Below, piece by piece: positions 23,261-31,077 of a stretch of DNA of 32,824 nucleotides. How positions within the stretch are numbered: the first letter of the stretch is position 1; each line of letters begins with the position of its first letter. The position numbers and the translations under genes are program-made. The DNA comes from a virus, in IMG/VR virus record IMGVR_UViG_3300032118_000034, positions 1-32,824 of that record. The stretch is one strand, 5' to 3'. The notes under the pieces are model-generated. The model was not told the origin of the DNA, ran no database searches, and saw nothing but the letters and a program-made list of their open reading frames with translations.

Positions 23261-24259
23261 CTAGGGCGTCAGGACTGCGAACGGGAACTGAGTGCTGGCA
23301 TTTATCAAGTTCTTCGGGTTCGGCAATGCCCAGCCCATCCTCATAGTGACCCTCAAGGCCACCATGTCATCCTGGAAGAGGTTGTAAATGAGGGCACCTG
23401 TATTATCGTGGATGGAAGCTTCCGTGGCCACCTTGAAGGTTATGTCGGTCCTGATAGAGTAGACTGCCTGGGACCAATCCCCGACCGCCAGCAGGACAGC
23501 CGCTGGATCGAAAGCGCCATTGTTGGGGAAAGATAGAGGGACACCTGCGAGCCTGTAATCGTTGGCCTCTTTCATGTCGTTCATGAATATGAACTGGCCA
23601 TCGGTGGCTCTGATGCCCCGCAGTCTCCCCATCATGGCAATGGCACCCAACGCACCGTTCACGATATAGCCATCCTGCTCGACTAATGAGAAGAGGCCAT
23701 TATCGGCAAGAATGGCGTCTGCATAATCGGCAAAATCCAGACCGGCTCCGATCTGCGCGGATATATCCACCACATTTGATGCCGCCACTGCCTGAACCAC
23801 GATGCCATCCGGCCATGACGCGGGAGCTATGCTACCACTGCTGTCAAAGAGTATGGCAGAATCGATCTTAGCTCCAATGGCCTCCAGGAGACGAGGCTTT
23901 GCTTCCGCCCACAGGTCATATCCACCAGACGCCATATCCTGCAGGACGCTCTCAGGAACGGGAACGATAACTGCCAGCTCTTCGGCTGTCAGATCGACGC
24001 CAGTCCATGCGAGACTCGTGGTCTTCTTGGTGTTGGTGGCATCTCTTGCCCCCGTAACCTCTCCCACGAAGTAGGCGGCAGCGAAGGAATTCAAGACCGG
24101 CATCTTGTAGGTCTTGGCATTCATGTTCGGCAACTTCTTCATCATTCTTAAACAGAACGAGGAAGTTGGAAGAGCCTGGATGATCTCTTTACTGTACTGA
24201 TCCGGCAGCAGGTAGTTAGATGCGTCTGCCCGGCTTACATACTGATCGTAGTCAGTCAT
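23261..24259 (-). CDS. Major capsid protein (HK97 fold)
   Basis: 332 residues. Features typical of the phage capsid family: N-terminal arm (YVSRADASNYLLPDQYSKEI), LGPTSS-like LPTSSFCLRMMKKLPN, VPESVLQDM in the E-loop region, then a long A-domain (GIRATDGQFIF, DWSQAVYSIRTDITFKVATE) and the final VALRVTMRMGWALPNPKN strand. A GAGGT ribosome binding site is eight bases before the ATG. It follows the scaffold gene, as expected. The capsid shell is built of 415-type hexamers and pentamers of this subunit; the triangulation number cannot be read. Confidence 0.9.
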   Translation of the reverse strand: MTDYDQYVSRADASNYLLPDQYSKEIIQALPTSSFCLRMMKKLPNMNAKTYKMPVLNSFAAAYFVGEVTGARDATNTKKTTSLAWTGVDLTAEELAVIVPVPESVLQDMASGGYDLWAEAKPRLLEAIGAKIDSAILFDSSGSIAPASWPDGIVVQAVAASNVVDISAQIGAGLDFADYADAILADNGLFSLVEQDGYIVNGALGAIAMMGRLRGIRATDGQFIFMNDMKEANDYRLAGVPLSFPNNGAFDPAAVLLAVGDWSQAVYSIRTDITFKVATEASIHDNTGALIYNLFQDDMVALRVTMRMGWALPNPKNLINASTQFPFAVLTP

Positions 24260-24286
24260 ATTAAATTACCTCAATTAAATTATTAA

Positions 24287-24808
24287 CTATCGTCCACCCC
24301 TGCCAGCAGCATGCAGAACGTAAGCATTGAAAGGCTGGGTGTTTGGAGAGGCCGCCCCGGGTGGAGTCGGGCCGCCTGCCTTATCGAGACCTCGGGCCTT
24401 CGCCCACTCCTTGGCATCGTCCTCAATCTCTTTCGGATCAGAGCCTCGGAGACGGTCCCAATCAGCCTCTGGAATGTTATACTTTCGCCCGAACTTATTC
24501 CGGGCTTTATCGAGTTCAATCGAAGCTTTCAGAGCACTATTCTCCTTCTCGAGAACGGCAGCCTTTTCAGTTGCCTTTTGCTCTTCAGACTTCTTCGACT
24601 CTTCTTGTTTATCCCAAGCATCCGCCTTGGCCTTCAACTCCGATTCTCGTTTCTGCCAAGCTCGTTTTTCAGCAGCGACCGCACGGTTTAATGCGTCCTG
24701 GCTGAAACTCTTGCCTTTGTCCGTTTCAGGCGGATCATTTGCTGGTGGTGTCGATGTTCCCGGAACTCCTTCGCCTCCGGTTGGTGGTTGTGCTGGATTT
24801 TCTGACAT
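24287..24808 (-). CDS. Scaffold protein
   Basis: 173 residues: a Pro-rich N-terminus (PAQPPTGGEGVPGTSTPPAN), a long charged helix (about residues 35-115, with AAEKRAWQKRESELKAKADA and EEQKATEKAAVLEKENSALK), and a C-terminal domain that may bind the capsid. This is the usual architecture of siphovirus scaffold proteins next to the capsid gene. GGGGAG lies six bases before the ATG. It is preceded by the clearest promoter-like gap in the window. Confidence 0.82.
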   Translation of the reverse strand: MSENPAQPPTGGEGVPGTSTPPANDPPETDKGKSFSQDALNRAVAAEKRAWQKRESELKAKADAWDKQEESKKSEEQKATEKAAVLEKENSALKASIELDKARNKFGRKYNIPEADWDRLRGSDPKEIEDDAKEWAKARGLDKAGGPTPPGAASPNTQPFNAYVLHAAGRGGR

Positions 24809-24861
24809 AGAATACTCCCCGTCTAAAATCGATTGAACCCGCGACGGTTGCGGTAATTCTC

Positions 24862-24892
24862 ATTAAAATAATATTATAATTACGAAATATAA
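24862..24892 (-). promoter_or_regulatory. AT-rich promoter-like region before scaffold and capsid
   Basis: This is one of the few real intergenic gaps (24809-24892). On the minus strand it reads TTATATTTCG, then AATTATAATATTATTTTAAT, with archaeal TATA-box character. It lies 55-80 bases before the scaffold start. Placement before the most highly needed structural gene pair is sensible for an extra late promoter. Confidence 0.4.
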
Positions 24893-25084
24893 TTATTGAA
24901 TTTTGCCTTGTGAGAACATGATGGCAACACCAATCTTGCGAACCCGTTCGCGTGCTTTCAGCTTTGAAATTTCGCTATTGGGATCGTAAGTCACGCAAAC
25001 GCCATCTGGCCCCACTTGAACCCGGGCCTGCCGCCCTGTTCGCAGTCCATGATTGGCATTTAGTCTCCGGTCAGCATTATTCAT
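24893..25084 (-). CDS. Small basic hypothetical protein
   Basis: 63 residues. The product is basic with NADRRLNANHGLRTGRQARV, then ISKLKARERVRKIGVA near the C-terminus. The start overlaps the end of the upstream gene by eight bases. Between minor capsid and scaffold, it may bind DNA or the capsid interior. No family is recognised. Confidence 0.6.
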   Translation of the reverse strand: MNNADRRLNANHGLRTGRQARVQVGPDGVCVTYDPNSEISKLKARERVRKIGVAIMFSQGKIQ

Positions 25085-25262
25085 CTTCTTTCTTCTTGGG
25101 CTTGGGTTTGGATTTAGCCTTCTTGGGGTTCTCTTCCTTTTCCGCGTCCTTAATTACGGATTCTGGGTTTGCTTCCATTCTGAGAGTTGCCATCATTGGT
25201 CGGATGAATCTCTCCGGTTCCTCTGCCTTCTTTGATTGTGTATTGGTATTGTACCAAGACAT
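25077..25262 (-). CDS. Small Lys-rich hypothetical protein
   Basis: 61 residues with a Lys/Glu-rich C-terminal tail (EKEENPKKAKSKPKPKKKED). Its ATG is one base after the minor capsid gene stop. Lys-rich tails often bind DNA, but no function is known. Confidence 0.6.
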   Translation of the reverse strand: MSWYNTNTQSKKAEEPERFIRPMMATLRMEANPESVIKDAEKEENPKKAKSKPKPKKKEDE

Positions 25263-25263
25263 C

Positions 25264-26070
25264 TTAATCAGCCTCCTCTTCTCCTTTCGCTTCTTCTATT
25301 GCTTCTTCAAATGAAATGGCCGCAGCATATGAATGGATGCAGTTTGGGTGGAAAAGACCTTCGTCCTCAGCCTCTGCCAACGTTGGATAGCCGTCTGTCT
25401 TGCCTGTCAGGCTCACCACCTGGCCAACCCACTTTTCGCAGGCCTCACAGGTCTTCTCGGATACGCCGCCTGTGATCTCGACCAGATCGATATCATGCTC
25501 CAGCAGACGATTAGCCGTACCTTTGAGCATCGTTTCCCGGGTGCTGGTGCGGGCCACCATCTCAGAGTAGGTCTTCATGCTCCATTCGCGGCCCATCGAA
25601 TCTGTGAAACCCGTGATGCCCTTGTCAGCCAACTTCTCTCGATAGGCTTGGGCCACTTGCTTCCAGGTCTGGAAGCCAGCCACTGAGCCACGGATATTTT
25701 CCAGGGCCAGGTTCCTGTAAATGTCATCAGTCCGGCGACCTATGACCTGATCAACGTAAACCATCCGCTGATATGTATTTTCCGCCAGGACAAGCATTGC
25801 CTGTTGGTGGAGGGCGCCGATGGAGGTAACGGCGCCCATCCCCGCTTCGTTCATCCCCTCGACATAAGCTGCAGGAAGAGCCTGCTCTGTCCAGGTTCGC
25901 GCACCGGCCAATAGGTCTTCCCGGATGGTCTGGACGTTGTTAAGAACTACCTTCAGGTTCCTGGTGGAATTGCCTTTCATCAGGGCCTTGGCCAGCTCGC
26001 CTAAGATCTCTCTCTCCCCATCCGAGTAGAGCTGAGTGAGCCGTTGAGCCTGGGCATCGGAGAAGTCCAT
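25264..26070 (-). CDS. Minor capsid protein (SPP1 gp7 / min_cap2 type)
   Basis: 268 residues, next to the portal gene as is typical. The C-terminal part carries TYSEMVARTSTRETMLKGTA, a CEACEKWVGQVVSLTG motif and GLFHPNCIHSYAAA, as in the Phage_min_cap2 / Mu gpF family. The Cys-x2-Cys followed by a His-Pro-x-Cys fits a metal-binding head morphogenesis domain. It probably enters the procapsid with the portal. It starts five bases after the portal stop. Confidence 0.82.
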   Translation of the reverse strand: MDFSDAQAQRLTQLYSDGEREILGELAKALMKGNSTRNLKVVLNNVQTIREDLLAGARTWTEQALPAAYVEGMNEAGMGAVTSIGALHQQAMLVLAENTYQRMVYVDQVIGRRTDDIYRNLALENIRGSVAGFQTWKQVAQAYREKLADKGITGFTDSMGREWSMKTYSEMVARTSTRETMLKGTANRLLEHDIDLVEITGGVSEKTCEACEKWVGQVVSLTGKTDGYPTLAEAEDEGLFHPNCIHSYAAAISFEEAIEEAKGEEEAD

Positions 26071-26075
26071 CTATC

Positions 26076-27512
26076 CTATCCTCCGGGCTGGAGTGGGGGG
26101 AGCTGGATCCTCGGGCCAGGTACTGCAGAACGTTGGACTTGAATCTGAGCTTGCTGTGCCGGAGTAGTACCATGGAGCTTATCCAGAGCGTCCTGTAAGG
26201 CTTTCCCCTCCAGCTTGAACAGCATCTTCAGGGCCTGCTCGTCCCAGATCAGCCCCTGGGCTTTCAGCAGGCTCACGTTCTGCACCGTCTCTTGCCAATC
26301 CTCTGGGAGTCCGTCCTGCCAGGAGATAGAGATCTTCTCAAGCGGCATCGCTCCTGAATAGCCTTTTGCATTTTCAAAGGCCATGAAGGTCTCCAGCTCC
26401 TGTCTGATGATGGGGTCCGCATTCAATTTGAGTCGATCAACCTTCTTGAGCGGTACAAAAAGCATCAACCTCAGAGCTGTGCCGGAGACCTGAGCGCCTA
26501 ACTTAGCAGGCTCAAAGCAGGCCTCACTGGTCTCGGAAAGAAGATAGAGTTGCTTCATGAGAGCATCGAGTTCCAAAAAGGCGGCCGCGAGTTGCCCTTC
26601 CCAGGTCACATATCCGGGTTTCTCGCCGCCTTTGGGCAGGGAGAGGATCCGTTTCTTGGGATCGTAAATGTATGCTCCAGTTTCTGTTTTTGTGAAGATA
26701 CCTGAATCCTCGTCAGCATACATCATAGGCTCTGAATGGACGTCCAGGATGCGGCCGACTCTCGTAAGACGGCTCTCCATCCGCTTGATAATAGTATCCA
26801 GGTCCCCATAATCGTCCTGAAGCTTGTCGCTTGAGGTCTTCAGGTTCTGGATGACGGAGACGAAAGGCTGATCGATGCCGGTCTCCACTGTAGTTACATT
26901 TGACGGCCCAGAGATAATCTTTGAAGTGGATGAGACCACATACTCCCGGCTCTCGATCTCCCCGGGCCGATGGATGCGCACAAAGAGTTTGCTTTGCTTG
27001 ACATGATCCACAAAGGCAGGATCGTCTAGCCACGCTATCATGTGGGCCATGACGCGCCCAGATGAATCTCCAATAGGGAAGTACTTTGAGGGATGAACAA
27101 CCTGGAGTTTACATCCATCCTCATAGTAACCTTCAATTATCCCATGCCCGAAGCGGGAGACATCAATCTGCCTGGTATGCTGCAGTGACCAGTATTGAGT
27201 CCGGTCGATGAAATCCTTGCAGTATTTAGCTTCCTTCGACTCGGGATCTTCATTAACGGCAGCCCGGGGCTGCTCACCATACAAGAAATCTGCCCAGAGG
27301 GTGGAGAGCCTTTTATGCCAGTTTAGTATAACTATGAGCTTATTATATTCTGCTGTATGGGAGCTGAAGAGGTTGAGCAGGACCAAAAAAACCTTGGAGT
27401 GATCTCCGTCAAAGAGGGCCTCGTTCTGCTCATACCTCTTGAGCCTGGAGAGTTCGCTCTCCGGAGGCCATGGTTTTCCTATCTGCAGAACGTCATCAAG
27501 ATTTTTAATCAT
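26076..27512 (-). CDS. Portal protein (SPP1 gp6-like)
   Basis: 478 residues. The order fits Phage_prot_Gp6: N-terminal helices (ESELSRLKRYEQNEALFDGD), KLIVILNWHKRLSTLWADFL, YGEQP, then VHPSKYFPIGDSSGRV, a wing region, the long helix DLDTIIKRMESRLTRVGRIL, LYLLSETSEACFEPAKLGAQ with VSGTALRLML, and a Pro/Gln-rich C-terminus. Twelve subunits form the DNA channel. Its ATG overlaps the stop of the 58-aa gene (ATGA). Confidence 0.9.
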   Translation of the reverse strand: MIKNLDDVLQIGKPWPPESELSRLKRYEQNEALFDGDHSKVFLVLLNLFSSHTAEYNKLIVILNWHKRLSTLWADFLYGEQPRAAVNEDPESKEAKYCKDFIDRTQYWSLQHTRQIDVSRFGHGIIEGYYEDGCKLQVVHPSKYFPIGDSSGRVMAHMIAWLDDPAFVDHVKQSKLFVRIHRPGEIESREYVVSSTSKIISGPSNVTTVETGIDQPFVSVIQNLKTSSDKLQDDYGDLDTIIKRMESRLTRVGRILDVHSEPMMYADEDSGIFTKTETGAYIYDPKKRILSLPKGGEKPGYVTWEGQLAAAFLELDALMKQLYLLSETSEACFEPAKLGAQVSGTALRLMLFVPLKKVDRLKLNADPIIRQELETFMAFENAKGYSGAMPLEKISISWQDGLPEDWQETVQNVSLLKAQGLIWDEQALKMLFKLEGKALQDALDKLHGTTPAQQAQIQVQRSAVPGPRIQLPPLQPGG

Positions 27513-27685
27513 GCCATCTCTATCTTCAGGATTGATTGGATTGGAATTATTAAAAGTGGATCAGTTAAAAATTCAGACACTGGGGGAAGGGTAATATATA
27601 CAAATAACTCTTCCAATGAGGAGATGTTTGGTAGATTTAGATATTCATATTGCCCATTTATTAAAGTAATTCTAAATTGCGTCAT
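27509..27685 (-). CDS. 58-aa micro-protein between terminase and portal
   Basis: A short gene that exactly joins two neighbours: its ATG overlaps the terminase TGA and its own TGA overlaps the portal ATG. The product is MTQFRITLINGQYEYLNLPN, then ISSLEELFVYITLPPVSEFL and PLLIIPIQSIL. It looks well folded and beta-rich. Its composition (many ATA, TTA codons) is somewhat more AT-rich than its neighbours. I do not recognise the family; placement suggests a role in packaging or portal assembly. Confidence 0.72.
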   Translation of the reverse strand: MTQFRITLINGQYEYLNLPNISSLEELFVYITLPPVSEFLTDPLLIIPIQSILKIEMA

Positions 27686-29049
27686 AATAGTCTCATTTGT
27701 CTCAGATTCCTTGTGGCTTCACGGGATAGATAGCGACTACAATCGCAGATATGGTCAGGGCTTCCCGATCCTCCTTTCTGGAACATATCCTCGCCCCGTT
27801 CTTGTGCTTTAGGATCCCACTGCAGATTATCGATTCCCCAGATCGTCTTTTCGCAGCTCCGAAGGATCTTTAGTTTTCCCAGGGATAGGAGGGTCGTGAG
27901 GTCCTCGATTCCGGGCATGATCTTATTATCGGCATCCCGGACATTGGAGAGATGGATGTGGTCGCTTTGTCGAATCTCTCTTCCAAATCCATTCATTTCC
28001 TCGGGTGGGACCAAGATCTTGATAGGCGCTTTGCGTTCGCCGTTCCAGAAACACAACCTGGCCAGGTCCTCGATATATTCATGATTGGTCTTCTGCTTCT
28101 GTTCTATCTTGGAATCCCAGTAGAACTCCCGGAGGATATACCAGACTCCACCAGACAGGCCCCAGAGTTGCGCTGCAAAGGGATTGGTGATACCGAAATC
28201 CAGCCCAGCGAGGTACATGGTGAAGTTATCCGGAACCTGCTCTACCACGAAGCCTTTCACCAGATCGTCATCAAAGAATGAGTACACGCGGCCTTCTGCC
28301 GCGGCCCTGAGACCGAGGACGTACCGCTTGTGGAGGACTGTACCGACTGGCCACTGACTCTTAATCCGGGCCTTGGCTTCCTCCGAGAGGGATGGGTTAT
28401 CATCCATCACCAGATGGAGATAGAGGAGCTTGCCTTCCGCCTGGAGGGGGTCGAGCGTCTCAACGTAAAGCTTATGGGTCGGTGTCTCCGGGTTATTGAT
28501 GAACCAGGCCTTTGCACCTTCGACCGAGAGTCTGGCCAATCCTTGGTTGATGAATGATTGGGGCATCAAGGGCGCTTCGTCCAGCAGGATCCCGGCCAAC
28601 GTCTTACCCTGGATCAGGTCCTGACTCGACTCATCCTTCCCGCCATAAATCCAGAAGATATTCTCGTGGTCAAGGTCCTTCTGGTAAGTGATGAGATGCG
28701 AGCCTTCCTCCCGACCACGCCGAAATGTCACCTCATAAGACGGCTCGACTGATAGCATCTTCATCAGAGGCCGGACCACGTTCCTGATGCAGGTGCCGAT
28801 AGTTTTGGAGCAGAGGGCGAACTCCTCGGCATCATATGAGAAGTTCGCCCAGTTCACGTAAGAAAAGGTAGCGGTTGCGGTCTTGCCGCACCGGACGGCC
28901 CCCTCCATCTCGATGTAAGCTAGATCTTTAAATGGGCTAGAGGGCGTCCACCAATAAAGGATTTGCTCTTGTTTGGCGCTCGGACGTTGCCACTCAAAAG
29001 CCGGCTTATCAAATCGGCGGGCCCTGATCTTTTGCTTGTGTGAGGGCAT
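27682..29049 (-). CDS. terL: Terminase large subunit
   Basis: 455 residues. Walker A GAVRCGKT is at residues 50-57; Walker B is AGILLDE (152-158) followed by APLMP; the coupling segment AWFINNPETP follows. The nuclease domain begins at about 280 with GLDFGITNPFA (Asp284) and ends with SPDHICDCSRY (Asp432, Asp436), the usual acidic triad arrangement. It cuts and pumps viral DNA into the procapsid. The start overlaps the small terminase gene by 41 bases, and GGAGG lies three bases before the ATG. Confidence 0.93.
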   Translation of the reverse strand: MPSHKQKIRARRFDKPAFEWQRPSAKQEQILYWWTPSSPFKDLAYIEMEGAVRCGKTATATFSYVNWANFSYDAEEFALCSKTIGTCIRNVVRPLMKMLSVEPSYEVTFRRGREEGSHLITYQKDLDHENIFWIYGGKDESSQDLIQGKTLAGILLDEAPLMPQSFINQGLARLSVEGAKAWFINNPETPTHKLYVETLDPLQAEGKLLYLHLVMDDNPSLSEEAKARIKSQWPVGTVLHKRYVLGLRAAAEGRVYSFFDDDLVKGFVVEQVPDNFTMYLAGLDFGITNPFAAQLWGLSGGVWYILREFYWDSKIEQKQKTNHEYIEDLARLCFWNGERKAPIKILVPPEEMNGFGREIRQSDHIHLSNVRDADNKIMPGIEDLTTLLSLGKLKILRSCEKTIWGIDNLQWDPKAQERGEDMFQKGGSGSPDHICDCSRYLSREATRNLRQMRLL

Positions 29050-29479
29050 AGACCTCCTTTGCCCGCTTTAAGTAAGCCTTTGAGAAACCGGAATCCTTTT
29101 GAGCATCTAGTGGCCTTTCATCCCCTTTTCCTAGCAGCTCTAAGACCTTTACTGCCGGAGAGATGCAAGAACCAAGCGCTCTTAAATCCTCCGCTTCAGC
29201 CTTCTTCGCTCCCTTGAGACAAAGATCATAAATTTCCTGGGCACATTTACTGATATTTAATCCTATTTGTATAGTATTATTATTATCAATTAGCTTAGCA
29301 GCATCTTCAACCGCTTTTGGAATATGCTTATATCTTACATGGTTTTTTATAGTTTGAATAGGATCTTTGCCCTTTATCTTAAATTGGTGCGCTATAGTGT
29401 TATACGGTGTTTTGGCTAAGATAAGATCATCTATCTGGCATCGGTTTTTGTGAGTGCAGATAGAGCACTTTCTAGACAC
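29009..29479 (-). CDS. Terminase small subunit-like protein
   Basis: 156 residues starting with GTG. The N-terminus (CSICTHKNRCQIDDLILAKT) carries a zinc-knuckle-like Cys cluster and then a helix-turn-helix-like segment (PYNTIAHQFKIKGKDPIQTI). The C-terminal part is helical. It lies directly before the large terminase and overlaps it. It would recognise the packaging site. The assignment rests on position and the N-terminal DNA-binding pattern. Confidence 0.7.
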   Translation of the reverse strand: MSRKCSICTHKNRCQIDDLILAKTPYNTIAHQFKIKGKDPIQTIKNHVRYKHIPKAVEDAAKLIDNNNTIQIGLNISKCAQEIYDLCLKGAKKAEAEDLRALGSCISPAVKVLELLGKGDERPLDAQKDSGFSKAYLKRAKEVYALTQAKDQGPPI

Positions 29480-29485
29480 ATAGAA

Positions 29486-29620
29486 TCAATCCTTGACAAT
29501 CTTGAGAAGGTTGGGGAATGGCCGGTAACTCAAGTCAACCCCGGGCGGCCTCGCTGGACCTGCTGAGATGATTGCCCGGGAGCTGGGCTTCAGCTCTTCC
29601 TTAATTTCTTCTAATATCAT
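29486..29620 (-). CDS. 44-aa micro-protein before the small terminase
   Basis: The frame starts MILEEIKEELKPSSRAIISA, continues GPARPPGVDLSYRPFPNLLK and ends IVKD. Its ATG overlaps the TGA of the upstream transmembrane micro-protein, and it stops six bases before the next gene. The composition resembles its neighbours, so it is likely a real gene. The family is not recognised. Confidence 0.55.
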   Translation of the reverse strand: MILEEIKEELKPSSRAIISAGPARPPGVDLSYRPFPNLLKIVKD

Positions 29621-29718
29621 TTTAGCCTAGAGACATAGATAGCAATAGCCATGATTCCCAGCACTCCACCCAGGGAGATCTCAGCCAATAGTTTCCACAT
29701 TTTGTAGCACATAAGCAT
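29617..29718 (-). CDS. Single-pass membrane micro-protein (33 aa)
   Basis: The frame starts MLMCYKMWKLLAEISLGGVL and ends GIMAIAIYVSRLK, a single membrane helix with a basic end. The start could also be at 29712 or 29700. The TGA overlaps the ATG of the 44-aa gene (ATGA). It has no clear ribosome binding site. A stem-forming inverted repeat lies just upstream. Small membrane proteins of this type are often regulators or part of lysis and exclusion systems; the function here is unknown. Confidence 0.5.
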   Translation of the reverse strand: MLMCYKMWKLLAEISLGGVLGIMAIAIYVSRLK

Positions 29719-29725
29719 AAGAAGG

Positions 29726-29791
29726 AAAGGGCCGGGTTGTATATCAAGGGGAATAGCAGAAGGGATAGAATCAAAACAGACCCGGCCCTTT
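29726..29791. repeat. 12-bp perfect inverted repeat (stem-loop)
   Basis: AAAGGGCCGGGT (29726-29737) and ACCCGGCCCTTT (29780-29791) are perfectly complementary, with a 42-base loop. It lies between the Cys-rich protein gene and the micro-protein genes. It could be a terminator for the early block, an operator for one of the wHTH proteins, or a packaging signal near terminase. Confidence 0.6.
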
Positions 29792-29859
29792 TGTCCGTTC
29801 GCCCCCAGCCTCGCGGCTCGGGGACTTGGTTATTTTCATGGCACGGACACGACCGATGA

Positions 29860-30168
29860 CTATGATCTCCGCCCTTTCCGGGCCTTATGCCTCCATCCAC
29901 ATCCCGGGCATGTCTCTGGCCTTATTAAGCCGTTCTGATCTCCCATCAAACCACATGAATGAACAGCTACTGGCCATGAAGGCGATATATCGAGGGGGCG
30001 AAAGTCTGTAGATACGTCAACATGCGCTATCTCCTGCCCACATAAACAGAAATTGCATTTGCAACCATCGATAGTCTCCCCTTGGATTCCGTGCCCCTGC
30101 TCCTGTTCCACCACAGGACCAGATACGGCTTGAGAAGACGGCTCAAGGTCCCTAGGTTCGCTCGACAC
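29860..30168 (-). CDS. Zinc-ribbon-like protein
   Basis: 102 residues from a GTG. The C-terminal two thirds contain GCKCNFCLCGQE, a VAVHSCGLMG segment and PETCPGCGWRHKARKG, so Cys and His are spaced as in zinc ribbons, and the end is basic. The first 30 residues are low in structure and the true start may be later. It lies downstream of two wHTH genes and may regulate transcription or bind nucleic acid. Confidence 0.6.
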   Translation of the reverse strand: MSSEPRDLEPSSQAVSGPVVEQEQGHGIQGETIDGCKCNFCLCGQEIAHVDVSTDFRPLDISPSWPVAVHSCGLMGDQNGLIRPETCPGCGWRHKARKGRRS

Positions 30169-30217
30169 CCAATAGGTTATATCTCATTATATTTATCTTC
30201 TTGGTAAATAACATAGA

Positions 30218-30454
30218 TTAATCTAATCTCTTGGAAATTTTCCAACCTCTCTGAGATTCTATGAGACCTACCGTTTTCATCCGCTGCATGATGGATTGCG
30301 TTTTTGACATCTCCCATCCAGTGGCTTTGGAGATCGCTCTTACTGTCATCGGACCATTAGCCTCCAACAAACCAATCACTCTTTCCCGATTTGCTTGGGT
30401 TGCCAGACATTGATTGTATTTAGGACTGTTTTCCAGGTACTCTTTGATCTTCAT
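30218..30454 (-). CDS. Winged helix-turn-helix protein (78 aa)
   Basis: 78 residues. Residues 23-72 (RERVIGLLEANGPMTVRAIS, then WEMSKTQSIMQRMKTVGLIE, then the wing) form a wHTH domain. GGAGG lies six bases before the ATG, which overlaps the preceding wHTH gene by 35 bases. A likely regulator of early or late viral genes. Confidence 0.75.
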   Translation of the reverse strand: MKIKEYLENSPKYNQCLATQANRERVIGLLEANGPMTVRAISKATGWEMSKTQSIMQRMKTVGLIESQRGWKISKRLD

Positions 30455-30668
30455 CTAGCGCCTCCACCTTCCGCCATCCCACCCTAGCTTCTCTCGTCAC
30501 GTAGCTGCCTGTTCTCACCGGCTGTAAATTATCCTTGGTGATGCATCCTTTTCTGGCCAATCTATCCAAAGATTTCCGCAGATTGCCATCGTTCATCTGC
30601 AATCTTTTCGCCAATTCTCTGGATGAGATAGCCTTTTCAATAGATAAAATCGCTAAAATTTTCTCCAT
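30420..30668 (-). CDS. Winged helix-turn-helix protein (82 aa)
   Basis: 82 residues, using the ATG at 30668 that has AAGG seven bases upstream. The longer version (to 30704) would overlap the Cys-rich gene by 19 bases. The domain is MEKILAILSIEKAISSRELA, then MNDGNLRKSLDRLARKGCIT. It forms a pair with the next wHTH gene, suggesting two regulators or a heterodimer. The tail is polar and charged. Confidence 0.72.
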   Translation of the reverse strand: MEKILAILSIEKAISSRELAKRLQMNDGNLRKSLDRLARKGCITKDNLQPVRTGSYVTREARVGWRKVEALDEDQRVPGKQS

Positions 30669-30685
30669 GGATTTGCCTTGTTGAT

Positions 30686-30886
30686 TCAAGACCTGCTCCT
30701 CCATTTCGCAATATCAGTCTCGATTACCGGTGGCCAGCACTCCAGCTCGTCATCATGGCCAACCCAAGCCGAGCATCCATTGAGAGGCAAATCCCGCAGA
30801 CCCGTGGGCGAGCACCTAACCTTATGGATGCCACCGATCATGAATATCCCCAAAGACCGGACACATGTAGTGCAGTTGTAGAGCAT
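30686..30886 (-). CDS. Small Cys-rich protein
   Basis: 66 residues: MLYNCTTCVRSLGIFMIGGI, then HKVRCSPTGLRDLPLNGCSA and WVGHDDELECWPPV. A CxxC pair and three further Cys residues suggest zinc binding. The start overlaps the stop of the gene above (TAATG). No family is recognised. Confidence 0.6.
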   Translation of the reverse strand: MLYNCTTCVRSLGIFMIGGIHKVRCSPTGLRDLPLNGCSAWVGHDDELECWPPVIETDIAKWRSRS

Positions 30887-31077
30887 TACGGTTTCCTACC
30901 TCGTAACCCTTCGAGCCTGGTTGAGCAGCGTTTTTCCTCAGCGATCAGAACATTGATGGCAAATCTGAGATGTCTGATGTTATCCTCTTCCTCAACGATG
31001 GCCCGGGCTACCTGGTGCTGCTGCTGGAGTCGGTTGCGCTCGGCAGCTTCTTGGGAAGGAATGGAGGAGCGGGTCAA
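30886..31077 (-). CDS. Coiled-coil small protein
   Basis: 63 residues, mostly a charged helix: SQEAAERNRLQQQHQVARAI, then EEEDNIRHLRFAINVLIAEE. It starts with TTG that overlaps the stop of the gene above (TTGA), with GGAGG about ten bases upstream. It may be a dimeric adaptor. No family is recognised. Confidence 0.6.
   Translation of the reverse strand: MTRSSIPSQEAAERNRLQQQHQVARAIVEEEDNIRHLRFAINVLIAEEKRCSTRLEGLRGRKP

Noticed and set aside
24327-24836. Plus-strand frames opposite the scaffold gene.
   Set aside because: Ser/Phe-rich composition is what antisense reading of a Lys/Glu-rich helix gives; the scaffold frame has the ribosome binding site and context.
27357-27812. Plus-strand open frame of 151 codons.
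   Set aside because: It is antisense to portal, the 58-aa micro-gene and terminase, and shows no recognisable domain or ribosome binding site.
29622-29900. A 92-codon minus-strand frame.
   Set aside because: Its sequence is an out-of-frame image of the 33-aa membrane micro-gene and part of the zinc-ribbon gene, with no supported start.
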